Part shown: positions 1 through 9,694 of the stretch, in pieces | Numbering within the stretch: position 1 is the stretch's first letter | Layout: every line of letters starts with the position of its first letter | From: Dipteronia dyeriana | Taxonomy: Eukaryota > Streptophyta > Magnoliopsida > Sapindales > Sapindaceae | Length of the DNA: 64,000 nucleotides | NCBI GenBank assembly: GCA_032871835.1 | Contig: CM065296.1 | Location: 17,252,001 to 17,316,000 of the forward strand | Reading direction: 5' to 3' | Made by a program: the position numbers and the translations under genes | The notes under the pieces: model-generated | Seen by the model: the letters and a program-made list of their open reading frames with translations, nothing else | The model's database searches: none | What the model was told of the DNA's origin: nothing

Positions 1-369
1 TATTATAAATGTTTTGTAATTAAGTGTATTGGTCAAAATACAATTACTTCCATTTTATTCAGTTGTTAACCAAACAAATAATATTTGTTCAGATATTGAT
101 TCTAAAGTCCCAACCAAACAAAGAGATCAGTTTTCCATTCCTTTTCATTCCAATTCATTCCAAATCTCATTCTCATTACCATTCCAATTATCATTCCACC
201 AAGGTAACCAAACGCCACCTAAGAGTCATTATAAGGTTTAGTATTTGGGAGTTCTACCTAGACAAGACAACATAAGGGTGTATTTATAGGTCAAGAAAAC
301 AAGATGGTTATAATTTACCCAAAACCGCACCGATTGGCAGTCCCATTCGACGGTCGTTGTCGTCGAATG
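1..369. other. Unclassified AT-rich stretch at left edge
   Basis: I find no supportable gene. Positions 130-215 are a run of CATTCC/ATTCC-like words, so the short open frames here are low-complexity artefacts. TATTTATA at 281-288, read on the minus strand, gives TATAAATA, the TATA form seen in the Tat LTRs of this window. The stretch could be the edge of another LTR, but no terminus is visible. Confidence 0.4.
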
Positions 370-519
370 CCAACCTCCGAATGGCTCTAAAGACATTCAA
401 GAACCCAACGGTGATCTCCATTAGGAGATTTTGGTCACTGAATTCCAACCGCCTAATAGCTCTGAAAACTTTCTGGAAACCAACGACGATCTCCATCTAG
501 TTCTCTAGATGAATGGCAA
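370..519. repeat. Two-unit 75-bp tandem repeat
   Basis: CCAACC at 370 recurs at 445, and GATCTCCAT at 413 recurs at 488, an exact 75-bp offset. The unit length is a multiple of three, so a minus-strand open frame (496-308) contains a 25-residue peptide twice, sharing VFRAIRRL. I do not recognise the peptide; the open frame is probably a by-product of the repeat. Confidence 0.6.
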
Positions 520-564
520 CCGTATAATTCATTATGCCGTTGAATTTAGTGGTCTAGACCACCG

Positions 565-902
565 ATCACAATCTACCTCCTCCTGTCTTGACCTTCCCAG
601 CGTCAAGTCCCAGAGAATCCTCAAGGGGGGTTAAACCCACAGAGCCAAAAGGAGGCCTTACTAAAGTCTGAGGTCCCTCTAAGGTGCCTTCAAGAGAGGA
701 GCCAGCAGTGAGAGAGATCATGCCAGAGTCAATGGCTAACCTTTTTAATGCAGCCATACCACCTAAGGTCATGGCGGTGGTTAGCGAGGTCATGGAAGAA
801 GACCTATCTGAGCAACAGGCAATCGAGGGGCATCCTCAGGAAGAGGTGATAGAGGTGGCTAACCAGGATGAGCGACCACCAGAAAAAGGAACAAGGGGCT
901 AG
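565..902 (+). pseudogene. 3' part of the Tat antisense gene (G1)
   Basis: This plus-strand segment, opposite to gag-pol of G1, is homologous to the last exon of the antisense gene in G3 (to 37818) and G5 (to 60736). The peptide at 684-902 keeps the shared core LFNAAIPPKVM followed by an acidic stretch with EEDLSEQQA; G3 has LLNAAIPLEVM and EEDPAEQQA at the matching place. Everything upstream, including the domain-bearing first exon and the introns, is absent, so it is a fragment. The acidic C-terminus matches no function I know. Confidence 0.65.
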
Positions 903-1463
903 GTTCATCCTCAGGGAAGGGGAAGCTGGAGGACATCGGGAGGATGTAGAAGATTGAATCCATCTTCTTGTAGCTTATTCTGAATGCCCGAAATGGGGGG
1001 GGGGGGGTGGGCATCCCATTTTTACTCATGTTTGATCATCATCATCATTTTTTTTTTAGCCCGGAACCGGGGGTTGGGCTCCCTGTTTGATTGCTGTAGC
1101 CTTATTGGGGGATAGACTCCCCATTTCATTAATGAAAATTAACTTTAGTTTTGGTTCGAATTTTGATTGGCATGTACTTGCTTCATTTCTGATCTCGATC
1201 TAGGTGCAGCCTCTACAGTAATCTAGCTCAGAACTTGGTAAAAGTAACAAGATAGGAAAATTGCTTAAATGTGAAAGTAGACAACTAACTTGATCTTTCA
1301 ACTCTCGATAGAGACTTGTAGCTTAATGACTTTAGTAAATAGTCCCCTTGTGTGATTGTAAGCTAGTCCGCACCTGTCACAGTAAGAAACAACATATACA
1401 CGGAGAATTAGTGACTAGTAACAACTGGGTCATTTGGAGTAAAATAGCTTTCCATTCTCGAGC
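903..1463. other. 3' flank of the antisense gene, G1
   Basis: No gene. This spacer is shared with G3 (37820-38369) and G5 (60740-61258): a CCCGAAA-type start, a G-rich run (about 11 G near 996-1007), a GTTGGGCTCCCTGTTTGA stretch and an ATTAATGA(A) motif. In G1 it probably holds the 3' end and poly(A) region of the antisense transcript. The long G run length should be treated as uncertain. Confidence 0.5.
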
Positions 1464-1960
1464 CTCTCTAAGGGGTCATAGCTCGGGTGAGGCATCAAGG
1501 AGGGCTATCTAGCCATCTTCTAGCGTTGAGATCTGGATGACAACTTTGCTCTTACACTCAGACCCATCTTAGGGGTGGTAGCCCGACCAAGGCATCAGGA
1601 GTGCTATCCAGCTATTTCCTGGTCATGAAATCTGGATGGCAACTATGCTCTTACACTCAGATCCTTTTTGTGGATGTTAGCCGGATCAAGGCATCAAGAG
1701 GGCTATCCAGTTATTTCCTAGTCTTGAGATCTGGATGACAACTATGCTTTTACACTCCGATCCTTTTTGGGGGTGGTAGCCTGACCAAGGCATCAAGATG
1801 GCTATCCAGCTATTTTCTAGTCTTGAGATCTAGATGGCAACTATGCTCTTACACTCAGACCCTTCTTGCGGGGGATAGTGCCCGGCCGAGGCATCAAGGA
1901 TAGCGAGAGGGCTTCCCCGGCTAATCCCTGGTCTTAGGACGATAATGTCGAATTTTCCAT
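1464..1960. repeat. 99-bp minisatellite in the 3' region of G1
   Basis: Units start at about 1464, 1563, 1662, 1761 and 1860, a steady 99-bp period; the last is partial and diverged. Each contains GGCTATCCAGC(T)ATTT, a GATCTGGATGGCAACTATGC-like core and CTTACACTCAGA. The array lies between the 3' end of the antisense gene and the 3' end of pol. The same unit occurs in G3 and G5 with other copy numbers. Tandem repeats in the 3' untranslated region are known for Tat elements. Confidence 0.9.
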
Positions 1961-2090
1961 GAATACCCAAATCACTATAGAACATAGTTGAAGATGGAGA
2001 AAAAATAGGCTTTATTGATAAAAATAAAGGAGTACATTATTGCTGGAGATTAAAAACTAGACGGAGGTAACCTGCTCAAGAATTCTCTGT

Positions 2091-3411
2091 TTAGGGGTAT
2101 AATTTTTTCAGGTGATCTGCATTCCAAGTATGATCGATGAGTCAGCTATTCATGTCCTCGAGCTTGTATGCCCCGTTACGGACCTCCACCTTTACTAAGT
2201 AAGGACCTTCCCAGTTGGGTCCCAAGACCCCGTCGGATCTCTTTCTGGTATTCAATGTAACTTTCTTAAGAATTAGGCCCCCTTCCTTAAAGTTTCGAGC
2301 TTTAACTCTCCTATTAAAGTATCTGGCAATCTTGCTTTGGTAAATTACTACCTTCTTTGCTACCCGATCTTGTTTTTCTTCCAAGAGATCTAAGCTAGCA
2401 CAAAGCTTATCCTCGTTGCTACCTAAATTAAAGTGTTTAACTCTAAAGAATGTCAGTTTACGCTCAATGGAAAGTACCGCTTTAACTCCAAAGGCTAGAG
2501 AATAAGGCGTTTCCCCGGTAGCTGTTCTCCTAGTAGTGCGGTAAGCCCAGGGGACCTCGGGAAGCTTCTTAGCTCATCTACCCTTTTTCTGCTGCAACTT
2601 TTTTTTCAACAGCTTCTTAATCATCTTATTGATTGATTTCACCAACCCGTTAGTCTAGGAGTGGGCTACTGAAGCAAACCTAAGGTCGATTCCCAAGCCC
2701 TCGTAAAAGTCTTTGAACCAGCCATTATCAAACTGCTTACCGAGGTCAGCTATAATGGCAAGAGAAGTTCTGAACCTGCAAACAACATTATTTTTTATGA
2801 ATCTTGTTGTATTTTCTTCCGATATCTGGGAAAACGGTTCGGCTTCAGCCCACCTTGTGAAATAGTCAATCGCTACGATATCATGCTTGGCTTGACCAGA
2901 AGCAGTAGGAAGTAGTACGATCAAGTCGACTCCCCACATAGCAAAGGGGTATGGTGAGCTAAAGGATGACAATCGCTCCAGCGGTAGGTGACTCAAGTTT
3001 ACGATCTTCTGGCATTCTTTGCATGATCGTACTAAGTTATTTGCATCTTGATGGATGGTTGGCCAATAGTACCCCATGCAGAGTACCTGATATGCTAAAG
3101 CTTTCCCATCAATGTGGTTCTGGCTTTCCCTAGACTGAACCTCTCTCAATGCCCATTTGGCATTTTCAGGATGTAAGCATCGAAGCAAATGAAGGGATCT
3201 ACCCCTCTTGTATAAATACCCATCTACAAAACAATACCGGACTGACAACCTCTTGATTCTCCTAGCTTGGTCGGGCTCCCTAGAGAGCCTTCATTCTTAG
3301 AGATAATTCACTATTGGGTCCATCCAGCATGGTCGCCGATCCAGGGTATAAGTCTCGTTAGCTGCTACTGTGCTTGGTAGGGGAATCACTGGGAGAGTGA
3401 CTCCCTGTGGT
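2091..3411 (-). pseudogene. Integrase region of G1 pol
   Basis: The frame follows archaeal-type RNase H in one reading frame and ends at a stop at 2091-2093. The zinc-finger part has C-x2-C as SCKECQK, but the expected first histidine is replaced (REVQ). The core shows the first catalytic Asp in MWGVDLI and the second in ADLGKQFD. The third position reads NGLVKSINK, Lys where integrases need Glu, so this copy would be inactive even without its stops. In-frame stops include one at 2655-2657. The C-terminal part ends with a typical WEGPY motif. The best intact piece is 3248-2655. Confidence 0.88.
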
Positions 3412-4320
3412 TAGGTCTGGCCACCATTCGTAGCTATCTTGGCTAGGATGTATGCTTGACGATTCTGTTGTCGAGGTACCTGTTCAATCTTAAAACCATT
3501 GAATTTACTCTTAAGCTGTTGAACTAGGTTTAGGTAGGCAATCATGTTATCCACTTTTACCTGATAATCCCTAGAGACATGGTTGACTATGAGCAACGAG
3601 TCACTCCTGATCTGTAGGTAGTCGACCCCAAGCTCTACGGCCGCCCTTGTTCCGGCTAAGAGTGCTTCATACTCTGCCTCATTGTTAGTGGCTTTAAATT
3701 CAAATATGAAACAGTGGCAGCACTTAGTCCCTTCTGGGTCGATTAGAACTACGTCAGCTCCTCCCCTGGCTTGCCCGGATGGTCCATCAGTGTAGAGGAT
3801 CCATGACTTGCAATCTTCTGGCTAGCTGTCAGATTCTGGAATCCTTTTAGGGGTTATGTTTGTTGCTGCGGAGGTCGCTTGGCTTAGGGGCATTGAGAGC
3901 TTTGCTACAAAGTCTGCCAAAGCCTGGGCTTTTATTGCGGTCCTGGGCTTATACCTTAAATCAAACTGGGTGAGCTTTAAGGTCCATAAAACCAACCTCT
4001 TGGATACATCCAGCCTTTGCAAGAATTGACTAAGGGGTTGGTCAGTCACTACTGCTATTAAATAAGCTTGAAAGTAGGGTCAGAGCTTCCTTGCATGGTA
4101 TACCAAGGCATAAGCGAGCTTCTCCAGAAGGGTATAATTTTTCTCGGGCTTGGTTAAAGCATGACTTACGTAGTAGATAAGCTGCTGGACCTATCTCTAC
4201 ATTCCTTAACCAAGGGCCCATTTACTGCGGTCTCTGATACGGCCAATTAGATTTGCAGCTCTTCTCCAGGACTTGGTTTGACAAGTAGCGGAGGGCTTGA
4301 CAGATATTTTTCAAGGCTTG
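3412..4320 (-). pseudogene. RNase H plus archaeal-type RNase H of G1 pol
   Basis: The upstream part (4320-3825) ends with the RNase H signature LRYKPRTAIKAQALADF. After one in-frame TAG (3822-3824) the same frame continues into a second RNase H. This shows Asp in YTDGPSG, Glu in NNEAEYEAL and Asp in RSDSLLIV, the carboxylates expected of an archaeal-type RNase H. Dual RNase H is a hallmark of the Tat lineage. RNase H degrades the RNA strand during reverse transcription; the role of the second domain is not settled. The segment is cut from its reverse transcriptase by the S1 insertion. Confidence 0.87.
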
Positions 4321-4325
4321 AAAAG
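4321..4325. repeat. Left target-site duplication of S1 (AAAAG)
   Basis: AAAAG here is repeated at 14101-14105, directly outside the two LTRs of S1. A 5-bp duplication is normal for LTR retrotransposon integration. Confidence 0.93.
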
Positions 4326-4675
4326 TGAAAAGTCCTCATTTATTGATTGGCTTAATTCGTGAACAACCACAATGTTGGGGTTCAGGTAAGGGTAGCTTCG
4401 GCTCTCAAGACCTCAAGAGGAGAAGCACCAAAGGTAAAATTCTTTTGCTTACTTACTTTAAAAAGATAGTTGCACACACTCACATATTCTTGCATAACTC
4501 TTGATCATATATGTTGAGTATTTTCTTGTGTGCATTTTGGTTTAAATGACTCTTGTTGAACTATTTGCATCTTGCTATGAAAGTTTTATGCCATGTTAGG
4601 TATTAAAATAGGATGCAATTTAATCACTCTTGAACTTATTGTTTTTTGTGCATTTGAGCGTAAAAAAAATAGGCC

Positions 4676-4968
4676 TTGCGCTGATGGTACGCTACTCTAC
4701 AAGCGCACCCCACCAGCGCAACATTCACAGTGGACTGTCGCTAGTCATGCACCAATGAGGTGTGTTGCTGCAACTGCGTATTGTTGGAAAAATGTGCATG
4801 CGCTGGTGGTGCGCCTCTTGTCTAGCACAACCTCATCAACGCAAACATTCCAGTGATTTTGCGCTTGTGTTGCGCCACTGTGCAGCGCCTGTTGACCAGC
4901 GCCTATTGAAATTTTTAGGCAGTGCGCTGGTGGTGCGCTACACGACTAGCACACCTCACCAGCGCACA
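4676..4968 (+). promoter_or_regulatory. Triple hairpin array upstream of LTR TATA (S1)
   Basis: Three imperfect inverted repeats start at 4676, 4799 and 4922, about 123 bp apart, each built on TGCGCTGGTGGTGCGC and its complement. Hairpin 3 has perfect 11-bp arms (4922-4932 and 4957-4967). The 3' LTR has the same first hairpin with perfect 11-bp arms (12864-12874 and 12899-12909). The array ends about 55 bp before the TATA run. LTR palindromes are known in Sireviruses; a regulatory role here is inference. Confidence 0.75.
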
Positions 4969-5022
4969 ATGAAGAAGCTAGAACGTTTTTTTTCCAAAAC
5001 GACATCACTTTGTTTGGATCTC

Positions 5023-5038
5023 ATATATATATATATAT
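5023..5038 (+). promoter_or_regulatory. TATA region of the S1 5' LTR
   Basis: An alternating AT run after GGATCTC is the only good TATA candidate in the LTR and is conserved at 13199-13214 in the 3' LTR. Transcription would start some 30 bp further right. Confidence 0.55.
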
Positions 5039-5925
5039 CTCATTGTCTTAAGGTCGTGCAAGAGTTCAATATATCATATATTTTTCTTATAACACATTTC
5101 AAAAGAAAAACACTTTCAAGAACTCATTTTTAATCACTCATAGCATTCCCATATGCATCAAAACTTCATCTTGCATCATCTAAGTTCATCTAGAGTGCAT
5201 CTATGGATAGGGTTGCTTCATCACATCTTGTTTGGTAAGCCCTTCACTATCTTCTTACAAGTTAAGTGTTTTTGCTTGCTAAACCATATCTTTAACTAAT
5301 TGTATTCTCTTAGAATATTTCTAGATACAAATTAGAGATTGTTGTGATGACATGATTAAGTGGTGTATTGTGATAGCTTCATAGGATTGATTGATCTATG
5401 TTTAGCTAAGCTATTTGAACATGTCATTTAGCATTTGATATCTATGATTGCATTAATTGTCATCTCATTATCCTAGATAAGCATATAGGGTTTCCTAGCC
5501 TTGTTTGTTCATTGAATATCATCATATATTCACTTAGGACTCTTTATCTCTTCATTGAGAAGTAAGACTTGTGTTGCTTCCGGGAGTAGGTAGCTTAAAG
5601 CACAAGCAAGATGAACTAGGTTCACTTTTACCGGGATTAGGTAGTTGTGGTGGATTAATTTGGGATTTGGTTATAATTTCTTGCCATTAGTGGATTCGAG
5701 GTTCTAGTGTCGCGCACTCATCAGCCCGTGGTTTTTCCCATTTAGAGGGTTCCCAAGTATAAAGTGTCGTTTATATTTTCGCATTTTTACACTTGTGATT
5801 TTATTGTAACTAGCTAGGGGTATTTTCGTAATCTTGACCTTTAACCAAAATTGGGTAAATTTGTTTATAATCTATTCACCCCCCCTCTAGATTAATATTA
5901 AGCACACTATAATATTTGTTTCAAT

Positions 5926-5937
5926 TGGTATCAAAGC
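5926..5937 (+). other. Primer-binding site of S1
   Basis: TGGTATCAAAGC lies 2 bp after the 5' LTR end. It differs by one base from TGGTATCAGAGC, the usual copia site complementary to initiator methionine tRNA. Confidence 0.88.
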
Positions 5938-6049
5938 AGGTTCCTAGACATACATAGGTGATCCATGCTCATTTTGGTGTGTGTTGCATTTTGTGTGTTT
6001 GTGTTGACCATTCATACACTTGCATTCATATCATTCATTCATTAACACA

Positions 6050-6604
6050 ATGAGTGGAAACGGTGGCAATATGGGAGCTTCCAGTACTAGACCTCCACTC
6101 CTCACCGGGTTGAATTATGCCTCTTGGAAAGGCAAGATGGAGTCGTACATATGCCAAATTCATGACAGAGCATTGATGGCAGTTGAAGATGGCTACACTC
6201 CACCCATGATGACTCCTACTGATGGAGGAGATGATGTACTCAAACCAGAGGCTCAGTGGAATGCACAAGAGTTTGAGGCTTCAAAGTGGAATAGGAAGGC
6301 AATGCATGTCATCCTATGTGCAATGGATGATAGCCAATACAAATTGGTTCAGAAAACTAGGATAGCTAAGGAGGCATGGGATATCCTAAAAGTTGCTCAT
6401 GAGGGAACCAATGTGGTTAAAGAATCGAAGCTTCAAGTTCTCCAAACGCAATTTGAGTTGCTCAAGATGGATGAGAACGAGTGCTTCAATGACTTTGAAA
6501 TAAGATTGATGGACATTGTAAACCAAAGTCATCAACTCGGTGATCCTTATTCGGATAGGAAGATCAAGCAGAAGATTATGAGATCTCTACCCGATAGATT
6601 TTAG
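6050..6604 (+). pseudogene. gag of S1, N-terminal part
   Basis: The start is the ATG at 6050 (MSGNGGNMG). The product shows the plant copia gag pattern: LTGLNYASWKGKME near residue 20, AKEAWDILKVAHEGT near residue 115 and the UBN2-type block FELLKMDENE with LPDRF at its end. It would form the capsid that packages element RNA. A TAG at 6602-6604 stops it at 184 codons, right after the capsid-like domain; the frame then resumes (TALEES...). It is the start of a longer gag, now broken. Confidence 0.88.
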
Positions 6605-7840
6605 TCTAAGGTGACGGCTTTGGAAGAGAGTAGTGGTTACAAGGACATGAAGCCGAGTGAAGTGATTGGAAGGCTTCTAGCTTATGAATCTAGGATTTGT
6701 CCTAACCCCACACCATCAAAAAAGCAAAAAGATATTGCTTTGAAAGCAAAAAGATATTGCTTTGAAAGCCTCCAAAGTTATGAAGGAGGAGAGTGATGAC
6801 TCGGATGAAGAGATGGCTTTGCTAATGAGGAAGTTCAAGAAATTCTACAAGTCCGAGAAGAAAAGTGTTAGATTCAAGGGTGAAAACTTCAAGAAAAAAG
6901 GCTCCCTTCATGAAGTTTGAGCCTAGGCAAGAGAAGACCGAGAAGAAAGGAGTCCAATGCTATGAATATGGTGGAATAGGTCACTTTGCCCCTGAATGTG
7001 CAAATCACAAGAACAAGAAAAAAGGGAAAAGTGATGGTTGCCACATGGAGTGAAAGTGATAACTCTAATGAAGGAGATGAGTCTTCGGATGAAGAAGAAC
7101 TCATGGCTAACTTTATAGCATTTACATCCTCTCTTAGAAGAAAAAATGCTAGTGAAGAAGAGAATGAAAGTCAAGAGGAAGACTACTCAAGTGATAATGG
7201 ATCTTCATCACAACCCACAAATAGAAGTGTGGATAGGATGGATCTCAAGGACTACATGGCTAAGTTTGAGAGCTCAAGGTTAAAGAACAAGAATGAGATC
7301 AAGAGATTGAAAGAAGAAAACCTGGACCTCTCTACTCAAGTTGACCAACTAAATGAAGAGTTGGAGAGATCTAAGAGGAGTGAAGAAGGATTGAAGAAAG
7401 AGCTTAAAGATGCTAGAGAGTTATTGGCCAAGATGAACTCTAGCACCAAAAAAACTTGACCACATGCTAAATGTTGGAAAGAGGCCAAGTGATAAGAAGG
7501 GGCTTGGGTTTGAAGATGATAAGATGTCCTCCACTCCAAGCAAGACCACTTTTGTAAGAAGCATGAACTTCAATAGGTCCTTTTCTTATCAAACTCCTAG
7601 AATAAAGCTTGATCTAGGATAGTGTTCAAGTAGTGCTCAAGTGAAGGTGGCACTAAGAAGCCCACCTCAAGCTCATCCTACAAGGGCTCCTCAAGTTAAC
7701 TTCCCTTAACAAATAGCTCACAAAGGGAAGATACCTATCATGCAAGCTCAACCAAGGAAACAATCAAGTCTTGCTCAACAATAAAGAAGGAAAGCTCCTC
7801 AACAACAAGCAAGATAACCACAAAGACATGGAAGGCTCCA
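6605..7840 (+). pseudogene. gag of S1, distal part with frameshifts
   Basis: The coding signal changes frame at least three times. A 22-bp tandem duplication (6724-6767) causes the first shift, and two A-rich runs (about 6893-6899 and 7017-7024) the others. A zinc knuckle lies at about 6955-7000 but reads CYEYGGIGHFAPEC, its second Cys replaced by Tyr. An acidic Ser/Asp/Glu-rich stretch (about 7040-7210) and a charged coiled coil (about 7250-7440) follow, as in Sirevirus gag. Another shift in the A run near 7448-7454 leads to a Lys/Ser-rich tail with several stops up to about 7840. Confidence 0.8.
6724..6767 (+). repeat. 22-bp tandem duplication inside S1 gag
   Basis: Two identical copies of a 22-bp unit, beginning GCAAAAAGATATTGC, sit at 6724-6745 and 6746-6767. 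As 22 is not a multiple of three the duplication shifts the gag frame. Confidence 0.93.
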
Positions 7841-8509
7841 ATGCATCCTCAAGGATATGGTATAATTCCTAACTTTTTACCTACATGTCATTTTTGTGGT
7901 ATTGATGGTCACATTAGACCAAATTGCTTTAGGTATATTAAATTTTGTAGGATTGAAAGCATGATAGAGAAGAAAAAGGCTAGAGCCATGATGCATGTTC
8001 CTAGGAAATCTAGAGCCATGATGCATGATCCTAGGACATCTAGAGCCATGATGCATGTCACTAGGAAAAGTGGAACACCTTTGCATGATCCTATGACATT
8101 TAGGGCCAATGTACCATTGACCACTAGGAAGGAAAATACTGCACCTAGGTGGATTAGAAAGGATGAACTTCTTTGCCATGTTGGACAAATTGCTTTGAAA
8201 GCTCATTCTTGTGATTTTTGGTATTTGGATAATGGGTGCTCTAGGCACATGACTGGAAATAAGAGTTTCTTAGAGACTTTTGTGATGGAGGAGGGAGAAA
8301 ATGTCACCTTTGGTGATGGATCCAAAAAGAAGGTCAAACGAAAGGGAACCATCTCCATTCCCGGATTACCCTCCTTGTCTAATGCTTTGTATGTTGATGG
8401 TCTAAAAGCCAATTTAATAAGCATTTCACATCTTAGTGATGATGGACTCTCCGTCTTGTTTAGGAAAAATGATTGTTCTATTCTATTGCCTAATGGACAA
8501 ACCTTATGA
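7841..8509 (+). pseudogene. S1 pol part 1: zinc knuckle and protease region
   Basis: The frame opens with an intact C-x2-C-x4-H-x4-C knuckle (CHFCGIDGHIRPNC, about residues 14-27), then a 10-residue peptide repeated four times (7981-8100). The aspartic protease site reads WYLDNGCSRHMTG near 8219; copia proteases usually have Asp-Ser-Gly, so the Ser is changed to Asn and activity is doubtful. NALYVDGLKANLISISHL is the typical downstream protease/pre-integrase block. The frame stops at a TGA (8507-8509) and continues in the same frame at 8510. Confidence 0.88.
7981..8100 (+). repeat. Four 30-bp coding repeats between knuckle and protease
   Basis: Units at 7981, 8011, 8041 and a diverged one at 8071 encode RAMMHVPRKS, RAMMHDPRTS, RAMMHVTRKS and GTPLHDPMTF. 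The basic, His/Met-rich repeat lies in a linker where no standard domain is expected. Confidence 0.9.
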
Positions 8510-9694
8510 AAAGGTATGAGGTATAGTGACAATTGCTATTGTCTTGAGGCTAGAAGTGTGTCTTGTAATGTTTGCAAGGATGAACAAATAGAGTTGTGGC
8601 ATGAAAGACTTGGTCACATAAACTTTAGGGATTTAAGAATCTTAGATAAGTTCAATGTTATGCGAGGACTTCCCAAGCTTGGGAAAAAGGTTAATGGTGT
8701 TTGTGGACCTTGCCAACAAGGGAAGCAAACCAAGAGTATGCACAAAAATGGCAAATATGTTACCACCAAGGAACCTCTAGAGCTTCTCCATATGGATCTT
8801 ATAGGTCCTATGCAAACTGAGAGTTTAGGTGGAAAGAGATACATTTTTGTATGTATAGATGACTTCTCTAGGTACACATGGACTTATTTGTTTAGAGAAA
8901 AATCTGAAACTTTTGATAAGTTTAAAATTCTTTGTTACAAAATTCAAAATGAAATGAACTCCAAGATTAAAAGCATTAAGAGAATTAGGAGTGACCATGG
9001 GAAGGAATTTGAGAATGCCCATTTTGAAAACTTTTGCAATAGTCTAGGCATCTCTCATGAGTTTTCAGCTCCTAAGACACCTCAACAAAATGGAGTTGTT
9101 GAGAGGAAAAATAGGGTTCTTCAAGGAATGGCCCGTGTGATGTTGCTTAGCAATAATGTCCCAAGAAACCTTTGGGCTGAAGCCGTCAATACGGCATGCT
9201 TCATAGGAAATAGAGTCTTTCTTAGGCCCCAAACTAGGCAAACCTCCTATGAGTTACGGAAAGGTAGAAATCCAAATGTTAGCTACTTCCACACCTTTGG
9301 AAGGAAATCCTACATTTTGAATGATCGTGATCAACTTGGCAAATTTGATGCTAAGAGTGATGAAGGTATCTTCATTGGCTATGCCTTGAATAGTAGAGCC
9401 TATAGAGTTTTAAATCTAAGAACTAGGACCGTGATGGAATCATCTAATGTTGTCATTGATGATACTAGGCTCAAAACTAATGACCATGAAGAGGAGGTAG
9501 ATTTAGTTGATGACTCCCCTTTGGAGAAGGTTGTTGATGTCTCTAATGTTGAAAGGACTAACCTTGATGATGACATAAATCAACCTATTGATAGGATTCC
9601 TCATTTGAACTCAAAAGAACCTTCTCTATGGGTTAGGAAACTCCATGCCAAAGATGACATTATTGGAGAAGTTAGTGAGGGTGTTAGGACTTGA
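8510..9694 (+). pseudogene. S1 pol part 2: integrase
   Basis: The GAG-pre-integrase zinc finger shows LWHERLGHINFRDL and CGPCQQGKQ (His2Cys2). The catalytic triad is complete: Asp in LLHMDLIGPM, Asp in RSDHGKEF and Glu in NGVVERKNR. The C-terminal part has the copia GKFDAKSDEGIFIGY motif. Integrase inserts the cDNA into the genome. The segment is open except that it ends at a TGA (9692-9694), after which the same frame continues, so pol was one polyprotein. Confidence 0.93.

Larger units (their letters stand above)
4326..5923 (+). repeat. 5' LTR of S1
   Basis: The LTR starts TGAAAAGTCCTC and ends TTTGTTTCA, so it has TG...CA ends. It holds a three-unit hairpin array (4676-4968), an AT-repeat TATA region (5023-5038) and a pyrimidine-rich end CACCCCCCCTCTAG. 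Open frames inside it are not conserved as protein and I leave them out. Confidence 0.95.

Noticed and set aside
996..1007. Run of about 11 G as a structural element
   Set aside because: The matching places in G3 and G5 have 4-5 G; slippage or a sequencing error is the simpler reading.
4593..5133. Open frames of 87 and 123 codons in the S1 LTR
   Set aside because: They span the hairpin array and TATA region, and the Cys/Trp-rich peptide comes from TGCGCTGG repeats.
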